In this document: positions 38,716 to 48,271 of the stretch, in pieces
Position numbering within the stretch: the first letter of the stretch is position 1
How the letters are laid out: each line of letters opens with the position of its first letter
Assembly: GCA_026874595.1 (NCBI GenBank)
Contig: CM049321.1
Span: forward strand, 18,572,979 to 18,636,978
Source: Sipunculus nudus
Lineage: Eukaryota > Annelida > Sipuncula > Golfingiida > Sipunculidae
Direction of reading: 5' to 3'
Length of the DNA stretch: 64,000 nt
Notes under the pieces: generated by a model
What the model saw: only the letters and a program-made list of their open reading frames with translations
What the model was told of the DNA's origin: nothing
Database searches by the model: none
Made by a program: the position numbers and the translations under genes

Positions 38716-40515
38716 ATGCCGACCCAGTGCGAGCGACGTTCGAACCCGGAAAACATGCAGTTACAGAAGAAACGGTCGAACTCAACGCCAGAAGCATCAC
38801 CCAAAAACAAAAGGCAGAGGCTTTCCGTCACCCTGTGCGACATAAACAGCAGCAGCGTTGAAAGCAGTCCCTCTGGCCCGGACAAGGAAAAAAACCTCCA
38901 CGTCAGCCTTTGTGACGTACTGTCTGGCTCTTGCCACTCGAGCCCGCGATCAACACAGAACTCGCCTCGGTGCCTGAGCAAGAGCGGACAAGGTCAAGGA
39001 CAACGTGACGCTGCAGACATCTACGGGACGCCTGACGTGTTTGACGAAACGTCGGTCACAGGAAGCGATGACGAACACGCCGACGCCGAACAGGAAACGC
39101 CCCTCGATCAGGCGAACCGGACAAAATGGCACTTGGTATCCGGTGGCAGCAAACGGGGTAAGGACAAACTTTTCACAGATACAGGGTACAGTTTCACAGT
39201 GAAATTCCGGAGGAACGGCGTCGTCTACTGGAACTGCATCAAACGCAACAAACGCGCCCGCTGCCAAGCTTCCGTCGTTCAAAGAACAAGAGGCGGCAAA
39301 CACCATTTCCAACCCGGCATTCATTCCCACACACACGGTCCCCTCCCGGGTGCTCACAGGGCTGCCGAGATATCGTGGAGCATAAAGAAAAAGGCAGAAG
39401 CTGACCTGTTCGCGCCGGCAGGCGAGGTGGTGGAAGGGGTTTTACGCAGGGACCTGAAACCCGGCGAAATCTGCACGGCCATACCTAAAACCAAACACCT
39501 GATACGCGCAGCAAACAGGCACAGACAGAACAAGAGACCTCCTCACCCCAGGAACCTCGACTTCCACTTGGAAGAAAGAGCCGTCCCAACAGATTTCCTG
39601 CACGGTGACATACACACCGACGGCAAGAGGCACCTCGTGTTTGCAACACGCAACATGCTGCAACTGCTCGCCAAAGCGAAACGGTGGTACATGGACGGCA
39701 CCTTCAAGCTCGTGAAACAACCTTTCACCCAGTTGTACAGCGTGCACGTGTTCATACGCCGCAACGACACTTACAAACAGGTCCCACTGGTGTTCGTGTT
39801 GATGTCCGGGAAACGTGAAAAGGATTACGTTGACGTTTTCAAACACTTGATGGGGTTGCTGCCCCCGACCACGTGCGTACAAGAAATAATGCTGGACTTC
39901 GAGAAGGCTGTATGGAACGCCGTCAGGAAGGTCATGCCGAGCGTCCGGTTAAAAGGATGCGCTTTCCACTGGACCCAAGCCGTATGGAGGCATGTGCAAA
40001 GCCTGGGCCTGCAGTCGGCCTACACCCGCAACAACCTGGTACACAAGACATGCCGACGGTTGCTAGCACTGCCTTTCCTACCAGCATCGGAGATACCAGG
40101 GGCTTTCAACCGTCTGGAAAACGCCACACTCAAACAGTCACTGCGCAGGTTGACCCGCTACGTGCGGAAGACGTGGATAAACTCTACAACGTGGCCTCCC
40201 GCCGCCTGGTCCGGATTCATGCAGAGCGTGAGAACCAATAATGACTGTGAAGGGTGGCACCGCAGGATACAAAGCCGGGTGAAAAGGACAAATATTTCTC
40301 TGTACCTGTTGATAGCCCTCCTGTACGAGGAGGCCTTAAACATAAGAGTTCAGGTGCAGCTGTTGCCAGAACATAAAGTCGCCCGCTACCAACGGTCACT
40401 GTACAGGGACATGCAAGGTCGCTTGTTCGAGCTGTGGGCACAATACCAGGAAGGGGCCCTGTCACCCGACCAACTGTTGAAGCAATGCGCCAGGGTGTAC
40501 GCACCCGCACTGTGA
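38716..40515 (+). CDS. FLYWCH zinc finger plus Mutator-like (MULE) transposase-type protein
   Basis: 599 residues from ATG 38716 (MPTQCERRSN). A polar N-terminus with a basic patch (KNKRQRLS) precedes a FLYWCH-type zinc finger (about 135-215): WHLVSGG, YSFTVKFRRNGVVYWNC, a second cysteine, then HSHTH. The C-terminal half is a MULE-family DDE domain with all expected acidic positions: YMDGTF (about 325), MLDFEKA (about 392), the C/H pair in GCAFHW (about 414) and NNDCEGWH (about 508-515). FLYWCH plus MULE is the architecture of the Phantom subclass of Mutator elements described in animals and insect viruses. The intact triad suggests recent acquisition or selection. No inverted repeats are seen, so it may be a captured or domesticated transposase. 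AATAAA lies at 40635-40640. Confidence 0.8.
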   Translation: MPTQCERRSNPENMQLQKKRSNSTPEASPKNKRQRLSVTLCDINSSSVESSPSGPDKEKNLHVSLCDVLSGSCHSSPRSTQNSPRCLSKSGQGQGQRDAADIYGTPDVFDETSVTGSDDEHADAEQETPLDQANRTKWHLVSGGSKRGKDKLFTDTGYSFTVKFRRNGVVYWNCIKRNKRARCQASVVQRTRGGKHHFQPGIHSHTHGPLPGAHRAAEISWSIKKKAEADLFAPAGEVVEGVLRRDLKPGEICTAIPKTKHLIRAANRHRQNKRPPHPRNLDFHLEERAVPTDFLHGDIHTDGKRHLVFATRNMLQLLAKAKRWYMDGTFKLVKQPFTQLYSVHVFIRRNDTYKQVPLVFVLMSGKREKDYVDVFKHLMGLLPPTTCVQEIMLDFEKAVWNAVRKVMPSVRLKGCAFHWTQAVWRHVQSLGLQSAYTRNNLVHKTCRRLLALPFLPASEIPGAFNRLENATLKQSLRRLTRYVRKTWINSTTWPPAAWSGFMQSVRTNNDCEGWHRRIQSRVKRTNISLYLLIALLYEEALNIRVQVQLLPEHKVARYQRSLYRDMQGRLFELWAQYQEGALSPDQLLKQCARVYAPAL

Positions 40516-41012
40516 ACATGGAGGGCCTGTGTTAAATCGAATGTTTGTATAAAATGCAAACCGATGTGTTATGTGTTTATAAAGTGATGTTGTTGAATCT
40601 ACCGTAACAAAACATTAGTGTCGCGGTAAAAAAGAATAAAGGTTTTGTGGATTCACAAACAGTCATTCACAAGTGGGTTCACAATCATTTCGTGTTTGAG
40701 CATGAGAGATAAAAACAAAACAAACCTTGACATAGTACAAATGTGTTTATTGTATAAAGCTTCACGTCACACGATGTATACGGTCACCCTTGCCTTACCC
40801 TACCCACACAGATAAATGGGGTGGTTAACACGTATGAAACACTGTACAATTCCAAATATATATCATAACACACAAACTGCATGACACTAACAACTGTACA
40901 AAAGAAAACATCTTGATTATACTATACATGGTCTAAGTATATACAGAGCTAGTCGTCCGAATGCGACAGAACAGTCCTATTTCCTTTTTACCCTCCTCGA
41001 CTGCAGCAAATC
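40516..41012. other. Gap between convergent transposase-like and lectin-like genes
   Basis: AATAAA at 40635-40640 for the plus strand; TTTATT at 40746-40751 (AATAAA on minus) for the lectin-like gene. No gene is seen. Short near-repeats of GTTTGTATAAAATG- and TTCACAA-like words occur, but no clear element end. Confidence 0.5.
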
Positions 41013-42338
41013 TTAACGTATGCAGACGTTTAAAGCATTAATGACTATGGACAGCAGCAGTGATGTGTCTGCAAACGGCTTTCGAAAACCTGCAGACAGA
41101 TTTCTCATTGCGTGTGTGGGGGCAACTGTGGGAATAAAGGGCTGTGGATCGACGGGTATCATGGGACTGGGACTTGTCAACGAACGTACATTAACATAGC
41201 CGTCTTTGTTTGCGTTGTTGGATATAGGAGAAACAGTGTTAGGTGCAGGGCTGCTGCCTGATAATAGTATATACGGAGCGCTTGGTTCAGAGTCGTCTCC
41301 TGACGACATGTCTGCGTCTTGGCATACACCTGGATCACGTGCAGAAAGTCCTGAGGGATCGGCAAACGCATGTACGTGCAGCTGATGAGGAATACGGAGC
41401 GGGTACCGGGAGGTGGCAGTATCCTGAGCCGGGCTGACAGATAAGTCGTACGCAGACGCGACGCTCTGGTGCCGTTCGATGGTGTTCATACAAATCACCT
41501 GGTGGCGGCTGTGGCACGGCACAGCTTTCCACAAGAAACCTTTGGGGAATGTCCTGACGATGGCACAGTTTATATTTGGCTTAGGTTGGTCTTTGTACCA
41601 AAAGTAAATGTCTGGAATAGCAGACCGGTTGCCTGAGAAATGGTATTCCCAAACGTGGTCCACAACATCAAGCCAGTACACGTGACGCGCTAAAACAGAC
41701 TTGTAGAGCACTCTGGACAATGCCTTTATCTCTTTTTCGTTCTTGACCGAGGCCAACCGCGCTCCTATGCTAACACACAGATTCCTAGCCTCAAACCAAC
41801 TGCTGACACCAGGTCCGAATATGTAGCAAGGTCCGTTCTGGTGTTTGCATTCACAGTAATGTCCTGAAAACCACACAGGACACCCGGTAGCGGTAGGCAG
41901 TTCGCAGACATAACCAAAGTCTACGTCGCGTCCATTGCAGTAGAAGGGGAGGAGGGTGTTCCCCCTAGGTCTCAACAGAGCGCAATGTTGCCCCTGCATA
42001 TTGTACACCTGACGTATAGTACCGCAGAAACGATAACGGCCAGACACGCGCCACTGTTTGAGCATCTTCCCTTTCAGAGAGATCCATGATTCTGTAACAC
42101 CAGCGCTGCTCATGAAGGCAGTCAGTCTTTGATGAAACGCTACAGCGTCTGACACATTGTCGGGTACAGGCAGGGCCCACGTCTCCCCTCCTATGATACT
42201 GCACGCGTGCCTGGCTTCAGCGTTTGTCAAAGACAATTGGAGAGAACGGAACGCGGGATGTGAACGGCCAGCAGACGTGGTGACGAACAACAACAGATAC
42301 AGCAGATGGAAACGTAGCATGATGATACGGAACAGCAT
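41013..42338 (-). CDS. Secreted or membrane protein with two C-type-lectin-like domains (copy A)
   Basis: 441 residues from ATG 42338. An N-terminal signal peptide (LRFHLLYLLLFVTTSAG) is followed by two lectin-like domains. The first (about 35-150) has SLTNAEARHAC, WISLKG, HCALLR and YVCEL. The second (about 165-290) has GPCYIFGP, SSWFEARNLCVSIGARLASV, YWLDVVDHVWEY, IYFWYKDQPKPNINCAIVR and WKAVPCHSRHQVICM. Canonical calcium-binding EPN/QPD and WND motifs are absent, so sugar binding need not be retained. A serine/threonine/proline-rich stem and a short hydrophobic C-terminus follow. It is a paralogue of the protein at 42768-43880 and is probably exposed on virions or infected cells. Confidence 0.85.
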   Translation of the reverse strand: MLFRIIMLRFHLLYLLLFVTTSAGRSHPAFRSLQLSLTNAEARHACSIIGGETWALPVPDNVSDAVAFHQRLTAFMSSAGVTESWISLKGKMLKQWRVSGRYRFCGTIRQVYNMQGQHCALLRPRGNTLLPFYCNGRDVDFGYVCELPTATGCPVWFSGHYCECKHQNGPCYIFGPGVSSWFEARNLCVSIGARLASVKNEKEIKALSRVLYKSVLARHVYWLDVVDHVWEYHFSGNRSAIPDIYFWYKDQPKPNINCAIVRTFPKGFLWKAVPCHSRHQVICMNTIERHQSVASAYDLSVSPAQDTATSRYPLRIPHQLHVHAFADPSGLSARDPGVCQDADMSSGDDSEPSAPYILLSGSSPAPNTVSPISNNANKDGYVNVRSLTSPSPMIPVDPQPFIPTVAPTHAMRNLSAGFRKPFADTSLLLSIVINALNVCIR

Positions 42339-42767
42339 TCACACACTGAGAGAACGTGTTCTAGCATAGAACAAGCGTAACACGTAACAACACTTACTGC
42401 AACAGAGGCTTCGGTCCGACGGAACACCAGGCTGCTGTGAAGACTGGGCGAATATGATTCAAATCTCCGGCAGACCAGGTCTTTATATAGCTGCGTGATG
42501 CAACAGTCGTCGTGTCAAGTTCGTGACATTGCGTCATGTTACACCCCGGGAATGTTTCGGGAAAAACCAGGTTTAATTTTCGTTACAGCATCAGGAGTGT
42601 TAAAACATCCGCCTCACCGGCCTACGCACAAAAAAAAGGAAATATCTGATAAGCAAGTAATTTACATGCATCACGTTGTGTCATGTTACTTCCTGGGTAA
42701 TATCTTCCGCGCATGTGAATCCCCATACGGGGGCGTATTGTTTTTCATGATCCTCCCGTCTGATTTT
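42339..42767. other. Gap holding the promoter of lectin copy A
   Basis: A TATA box on the minus strand lies at 42481-42489. The rest is AT-rich with no supported gene. Confidence 0.55.
42481..42489 (-). promoter_or_regulatory. TATA box of lectin-like gene copy A
   Basis: TATATAAAG on the minus strand, about 145 bases before the ATG at 42338. Confidence 0.5.
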
Positions 42768-43880
42768 TTAGATTGACGTAATGATACTGACGCACAGTGA
42801 TAGACATGTACGTATGATAACGGCGTGCGATATAGAGCGGTGTGATGACGCGGTAGAATATGTCCCAGTAGCAGTAGCAGTATCCGATGCGTTGTGCGGG
42901 TAGCGTGTAGGCACGTTGACCATTGCGCCATCACTTCTTGTCGATAAAGAACGATGACTCATGCAGACGATTTTATGGCGGCTGTCGCAGTCCACAGCTT
43001 CCCAGAAATATCCGTCTGGGTATTTCCTTACAACGGCACAGTTTTTCCCGGTGGCAGGTCGTTGTCTGTACCAAAAGTACATGTCGGGAACCGCAGTCCG
43101 GTTTCCGCGCAGACGGTATTGCCAAACGTGGTTCACCATGTCCACCCAATATTCCGTTGCACCGGATATCTTAGATTTTATGAACTTATTCAGCGCTTTA
43201 GCTTCCTCCCCATTATGAACCACGGCCAAGCGTGCCCCTATGTAAACGCACATGCTTTTAGCCGCAAACCAACTTGCGGCGCCACGCAATATCGCGTAGC
43301 ACGGTCCGTACTGTCCGTTGCAGAGATTACTGAAGAACAGATGGCTAGAAGACGGTACAACGCATACAAACATTTTGACGTCGTCATTACACGACTCACT
43401 CACAGCAGCTTCATATCGAGATTGTATTCTGGCGCAGTGTCTGTGTTGCTCCCCGTTATGCTGTACCCTGCCTTTGAAAGGTTTCGTCCCGGACACCCGC
43501 CATTCTTTGAGCTTGTTCCCTTTCAGCGAAATCCACGCTTCGGAAATACCAGCACTGTTCATGAAATCAGTCAATTCTGTGTGGAACGATAACCCGTCAT
43601 GGCTGTCATCCGGTGCAGGCAGGTACCACCTGCCATCCTGTAACATACCGCACGCATACTGGGCCTCGCTGTTTGTCAGGTTGATGTCGAAGAATCTGAA
43701 TACATGGTACGGAGAAGGCGCAGCCGATCTCGGAGTCACATAGGTTGCCAGACATAGGTCACTGTACAGTACAAAAAATAAAGTAAGCCGGAGGATACAC
43801 CCCATCAATACAAAAAACAGTACCAAATGGTAAGCAAACCTCTGCGAACACGAAATCCAGTCACCACCAGCGGCACCCAT
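42768..43880 (-). CDS. Protein with two C-type-lectin-like domains (copy B)
   Basis: 370 residues from ATG 43880 (MGAAGGDWISC); the open frame begins at a GTG five codons earlier. The N-terminus has a long hydrophobic stretch (FAYHLVLFFVLMGCILRLTL), a signal peptide or anchor. Domain 1 matches copy A (NLTNSEAQYACGML, AWISLKGNKLKEWRVSG), as does domain 2 (YGPCYAILRGAASWFAAKSM, YWVDMVNHVWQY, MYFWYRQRPATGKNCAVVR, WEAVDCDSRHKIVCM). Calcium-site motifs are again lost. The C-terminus is hydrophobic (VIIRTCLSLCVSIITSI), a possible anchor. The tandem arrangement indicates local duplication followed by strong divergence. A TATA box lies at 43936-43942. Confidence 0.85.
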   Translation of the reverse strand: MGAAGGDWISCSQRFAYHLVLFFVLMGCILRLTLFFVLYSDLCLATYVTPRSAAPSPYHVFRFFDINLTNSEAQYACGMLQDGRWYLPAPDDSHDGLSFHTELTDFMNSAGISEAWISLKGNKLKEWRVSGTKPFKGRVQHNGEQHRHCARIQSRYEAAVSESCNDDVKMFVCVVPSSSHLFFSNLCNGQYGPCYAILRGAASWFAAKSMCVYIGARLAVVHNGEEAKALNKFIKSKISGATEYWVDMVNHVWQYRLRGNRTAVPDMYFWYRQRPATGKNCAVVRKYPDGYFWEAVDCDSRHKIVCMSHRSLSTRSDGAMVNVPTRYPHNASDTATATGTYSTASSHRSISHAVIIRTCLSLCVSIITSI

Positions 43881-44775
43881 GCCTGTCCTTCTCACAAGAC
43901 TGTGCGCATGTGGCGTTCATGCTACCCGGTGATGGTTATATAGTCACGTGTGATGACGTTTACACGCGAAGGAGGGGATGACACACGTGTGGCAGAAACG
44001 TTAACATAATACCATCAGCAAGCATACATTGCGCGTATCCAAATATAGTTTTTTTCTGAATCAGTGATGACGCACACGGATCAACATGCGGTCCAGTTGG
44101 TATCAACTTCGTTCTTGAAGATAGTTGGACGGTTGCCGTTGCCGAGTTTCATACATAAACCGGAGGAGTAGAACAAATATCTAAGGGGAACACTGATGCA
44201 ACGCGTTGTGACAGAGCTGCACGGTTAAATATGGACATCAGCTAAGAGACCGTGATGGGAACAAACAAAATTGAAAACATGTGGTGCCATCCAGTGAGAA
44301 CTCTGTTACCATCCTGTTATTTCAGATAGTGACGTGTACCAGATCACATGGTATCTTATAGATAATTTGTTTACACACGCACTTACATACACACACATAG
44401 CATAAAGCCCATCATACTCTGATACAATACAGGATGCAATTCATTTATGCCTTTTTATTACGTGTCATATAGATTACAGGATAGACAAAAACAAATCACA
44501 TGCAAAACAACCTGTTATACAAAACCTTATTGCCTGGAAAGCTGGATGTGACGTAAGGTCCATTACGAAACACGTCCCGTACATTAATCCCACGTTTCAA
44601 ACAGTCATATATATGCGTGCATTGTATAAAAATGCTACATCGTTGCGTATGCTCAAAGACCAAACAATCAGTTCTTTCGAAAATCCCGAATACACGAGTT
44701 TATATCAGCATCTGGACCTCAAACACTTCCAGCGTTTGATGTGTATATACAGTGCCTTAGACGGGGCGTACATGC
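43881..44775. other. Non-coding gap of about 900 bases
   Basis: It includes the TATA box of lectin copy B (43936-43942). Further right it is AT-rich. TTTATT at 44454-44459 is an AATAAA on the minus strand, some 320 bases downstream of the double-CARD stop. The open frame 44613-44999 on the plus strand mostly lies antisense to the double-CARD gene and is not believed. Confidence 0.5.
43936..43942 (-). promoter_or_regulatory. TATA box of lectin-like gene copy B
   Basis: TATATAA on the minus strand, about 57 bases upstream of the ATG at 43880. Confidence 0.5.
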
Positions 44776-45450
44776 TTACGAACGGTTGTTCACGTTGTCC
44801 ACCAACATGGGACGATCAAGATGTTTCATACCTTGTTTATAAAAATCCGACACATGCGCGTGGTAATGGCCGCGCAGCAACTCCATGGCAGCGTCAAGCT
44901 CATATACACCGTTGTTATCAAGAAGAAGGTACAGAAGTGTTCTGGCTTGGGCCGTGTTTGTTCTGTGATCACGTATCTGCTCGACCATGTTGTCGTTGAT
45001 AAACCCTCGCGCAGCAAGTACATCAACTACGTCGCTATGCAGCACGTCTAATTTGTCGGCCATACCGGGAAGTATTTTGTAAAAACTGTCGTTCCAAGAC
45101 GAAGACACCTTAGCCGGAGGCGAACCGTGTGGTCGAGCCTTTTTCTCATCCCGACTCAGTGCTTTCATGCGATCTTGATACATCCGCAAAACGTCTGGGT
45201 GATGACGCCCTATAATTTTCATAGCTTTGTCAAGCCTTCTGGGAGTGTTCGTATCCGCCAGTGTGTGCAGCAACAGTTCGGCTTGTTCCGAATTAGTCAT
45301 CTTCGCCCTGACATTATCCAGCTCGTCCCTGTCGAGAAACCCCTCTGCCAACAGCTCGTCAGGCAGCAGACTCTGTTTCACGTACAATGCAGATGCCAAA
45401 CGGGGCAGTATGCCGTAAAACGCCTCGTGCCAATGTGAAGAACAAGCCAT
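44776..45450 (-). CDS. Tandem CARD-like protein
   Basis: 224 residues from ATG 45450. Two homologous death-fold domains of about 95 residues each (about 4-98 and 116-208) make up almost the whole protein. Matching elements are SSHWHEAFYGILPRLASAL/SSSWNDSFYKILPGMADKL, LLPDELLAEGFLDRDELDNV/VVDVLAARGFINDNMVEQI, TNSEQAELLLHTL/TNTAQARTLLYLL and RRLDKAMKIIGRHH/YELDAAMELLRGHY. The six-helix pattern, with a V/I-L-x-x-L helix, a GFLD/GFIN turn and an A-x-x-LL helix, is that of caspase-recruitment domains. There is no RING, kinase or caspase part, so it would be a CARD-only adaptor or decoy. A DED or death domain is a less likely alternative. Placed near other host-interaction genes. Confidence 0.6.
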   Translation of the reverse strand: MACSSHWHEAFYGILPRLASALYVKQSLLPDELLAEGFLDRDELDNVRAKMTNSEQAELLLHTLADTNTPRRLDKAMKIIGRHHPDVLRMYQDRMKALSRDEKKARPHGSPPAKVSSSWNDSFYKILPGMADKLDVLHSDVVDVLAARGFINDNMVEQIRDHRTNTAQARTLLYLLLDNNGVYELDAAMELLRGHYHAHVSDFYKQGMKHLDRPMLVDNVNNRS

Positions 45451-45800
45451 GGTCGTGGTAGGGCTCCAACATGAATTGTGCCTGGCAACTAGACATCACC
45501 GCTGCTTTTATGTGTTTTCGAACATGTACAGCCAGGCAGTGCGCATGCCTGGCGGTTGACGGCATTGGCTCAAAATTGTTTACCAATTTCAAATGTGAGT
45601 AACGGCAGAGCTCATGTGACATAACAAAAAATGGCCTCATTTCAAGGTCAGTCAACTGCATGAGCGAAGATACGTTTCTGAGATGCATTATCCCACGCGA
45701 CATGAACACATATAGATATAAAAACACCATGAGGAGATGTATGCACTGGTGTTATTGTGTGTGACGTACGCTATCAGATATCAGGTACACAATGACGCTT

Positions 45801-46343
45801 TCACGAGAAAGGACCAAATGACACACAGCAGCAACGGGAGGTTACATTCCTCTTTTGGTATCGGCTACATGGGCAGTACTTGAAACACAGCAGACCCCTG
45901 TGGAAATCACTGTCAGCGTGAGACACTCGGTACTCTTTGCTAAAGAAGCAGTACAATATGTACACAGCCAGGCATCGGGCTTCAGCCGTCGGGACCATGC
46001 GTGTAAGGTTCACTGTGATCGAAGGGCATATCCTGTGCCAGCTGACCCACGGTTCCGTTTTATACACAGCCGTCAAAGTAGCCTCATCAAGTGTGATCCC
46101 GTACCCTCTCCCGATATCAGTTATCATACTCAAGCAGAGGCTGGGTGGCCACGGGTCCACGCCGTCAACCAGTTCCACGCACTGCCACGATCTGGGAAAT
46201 ACATCAGTTGATCTGTCGTCAAGGACTTTGATCTTCTTCAAAAGTAGCTCCGCGTGACCCATCAAATTGTCCATCAGATATGTCATTTCGTTCTTGTCGC
46301 ACAACCTGCTGGTTAACTGGTCGTCGGCTGGGAGCGAATGCAT
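45801..46343 (-). CDS. Second member of the VDPWPP paralogous family
   Basis: 180 residues from ATG 46343. Its centre matches the 19015-19536 protein: VDPWPPSLC, LDEATLTAVYK, EPWVSWHRICPSITVNL and YILYCFFSKEY. The C-terminus is cysteine-rich (CFKYCPCSRYQ, SRCCCVS), unlike the paralogue. No known domain. Its position next to the double-CARD and lectin-like genes supports, but does not prove, a host-interaction role. The two family members are 26 kb apart on the same strand, so this is not a recent tandem duplication. Confidence 0.6.
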   Translation of the reverse strand: MHSLPADDQLTSRLCDKNEMTYLMDNLMGHAELLLKKIKVLDDRSTDVFPRSWQCVELVDGVDPWPPSLCLSMITDIGRGYGITLDEATLTAVYKTEPWVSWHRICPSITVNLTRMVPTAEARCLAVYILYCFFSKEYRVSHADSDFHRGLLCFKYCPCSRYQKRNVTSRCCCVSFGPFS

Positions 46344-47196
46344 CACGCTGTGTCCGAAGTATAATCAAGAATGAGCACACGTCCGCAACTGTTGGGTACG
46401 TCAAACACAATGTGTTGTGTGGGCGTGGCTTGAATGGGATACATGTATTCGGAAGGTCTCACCCGCCATGAAACAAGGGGTGACGGCTTCTCAAGCTCAC
46501 ATGAATATATATGTATATGAGGGGTGACGGGTTGAAATGTGGTTAAACAGGGTTCGTCCCTGGTATGATCTTAATACGTTTGCTGGTAATCTGCTTTTTC
46601 ATCGCTGCTCGATAACTGTCTGCGTGTTTGCACGTATACATAAATTAGTTTTGTCGTTGGCGATCGGTTTCAGATTAAACACCCGATACAGAAAACCCTG
46701 CACGCCGAGGTGTACTTTCACGTTATATACATTTTTTAAAAAGAAGAAGACGGGTACATCAAAACCATTCGTCACCCAGATGTATATTTTAGGCACATCC
46801 AATGCGAATGCACGAAAATCGTTTGAACAACCAGATGTTATATGGATCTGATCAACCAGATACGACAAACATACTAATAGATGTTGATATCACTTGATAC
46901 TTCCAAACTCAGAAAACGAAATTTTAAATAAATGCATATGTGACAATATTTCAAAAATATGTATAAAAACTTGATGTTCTCGTTATTTTCAACCATGTTT
47001 TGCCTGAATCTACGTCACAATACCTGTGGAACTCATAAGACGGAACTTATATAATGAATAAAATATGAAAGTTTCACGGTCTTCTTTATGCCATAATCAT
47101 CCGCATATGTGATTCATGATCATTTTCTGATACATTTTATAAATACATAAAGGCACACAAAACATCCAGTTCAATTAAAGTATGCAGTCCGCACAA
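46344..47196. other. AT-rich stretch without a complete gene; possible gene remnant
   Basis: The minus-strand open frame 46599-46868 encodes protein-like sequence (FRAFALDVPKIYIWV, GVQGFLYRVFNL) but starts only at TTG, so it may be a remnant or an exon. Beyond 46870 the DNA is AT-rich with no open frame of note. Confidence 0.4.
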
Positions 47197-47754
47197 ATGT
47201 TGTTTCATGTGTGCAACTTAATTAGATAAATCCGTTGTCTATCTGATATAGTTCTACTTGTCGTCGGCAGGTGGCGATACTGACGCCAATATATTGGTCA
47301 GCAACACAAAATGGCCATTTGCCGGACAACGGTCTACACAACATTTACGAAATACCTGCAATAATTTTAGTAAAAATATGCCTCAAACGTTCAACGAGTG
47401 ACATTCGTGATATATTTTCCAGTTTGCGGGTACATCTTGCACAAACGTGAAATCTGCCGCACACCAAAGATTTCAATGTTGTTTCATGTGTGCAACTTAA
47501 TTAGATAAATCCGTTGTCTATCTGATATAGTTCCACTTGTCGTCGGCAGGTGGCGATACTGACACCGTCATATTGGTCAGCAACACAAAATGGCCATTTG
47601 CCGGACAACGGTCTACACAACATTTACAAAATATGTGCTAAAATCTTTGGAAAAATATGCTTTAAGCGTTCAACGAGTAACATTTGCGATATCTTTTTCA
47701 GTTTGCGCGTACATCTTGCACAAACGTGAAATCTGCCGCACACCAAAGATTTCA
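47197..47754. repeat. Two tandem 279-base direct repeats, outer left arm of the palindrome
   Basis: Unit 1 is 47197-47475 and unit 2 is 47476-47754, each starting ATGTTGTTTCATGTGTG and ending at CACCAAAGATTTCA. They differ at scattered positions, most in the middle. An inverted copy lies at about 50585-50790, closer to unit 1 in the segment around GCAGGTATTTCGTAAATG (read on minus). No gene is seen inside. Confidence 0.85.
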
Positions 47755-48271
47755 ATGTGTCCACAACCCTACTATATAAGCAGGCCGAGTCTATTATACT
47801 ATCAGTTGAGAGCGCTCTCTGGGCGCTTTTGGGTCCCAGACGGCTCCCCTGTGGGGGAGGGGGGGACTTGAGGGGGGGAGGGGGCGGACCCTCCCTCTGC
47901 CTTATGTCAAGAAGTAGTAGAGTTGTGGGTCTGTGGCCGGTTGTGTGGTTCAAGTCAGAACTAGACCGGTTGTAGGTTTGGGGATCACCGGCAGGAGGTG
48001 AATAAGGGTCGGTTGGATGTGAAAGGTCGGTTGGGGTCGTCGAGGTCGGATGTGAAAGGTCAACAGGGGTCGCAAGGGGGGGGGGGGGACAGGGGAGTCC
48101 TAGGTGGGTTCGTATACGGATGTGAATGGTTAAAGAGTGATCGTCGGGTATCATCGGTACTGGGAAAGCCAACGGTGTGCAACGCACGTCAAAGCACAAT
48201 GGGATCGTTCCGATCACCACAGAATCTCCCCTGGGGCCGAGGCCCCTATAGCGGTTTCTCCACAGGGGTCG

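Noticed and set aside
38576-38845. 89-codon frame upstream of the transposase gene
   Set aside because: Mostly overlaps the transposase N-terminus in another frame and shows no coding character.
38094-41012. Terminal inverted repeats or target duplication around the transposase gene
   Set aside because: Looked for by eye on both sides and not found. A computer search for diverged repeats could overturn this.
44613-44999. Plus-strand open frame of 128 codons
   Set aside because: Its right half is antisense to the tandem-CARD gene, whose domain duplication is strong evidence of coding on the minus strand.
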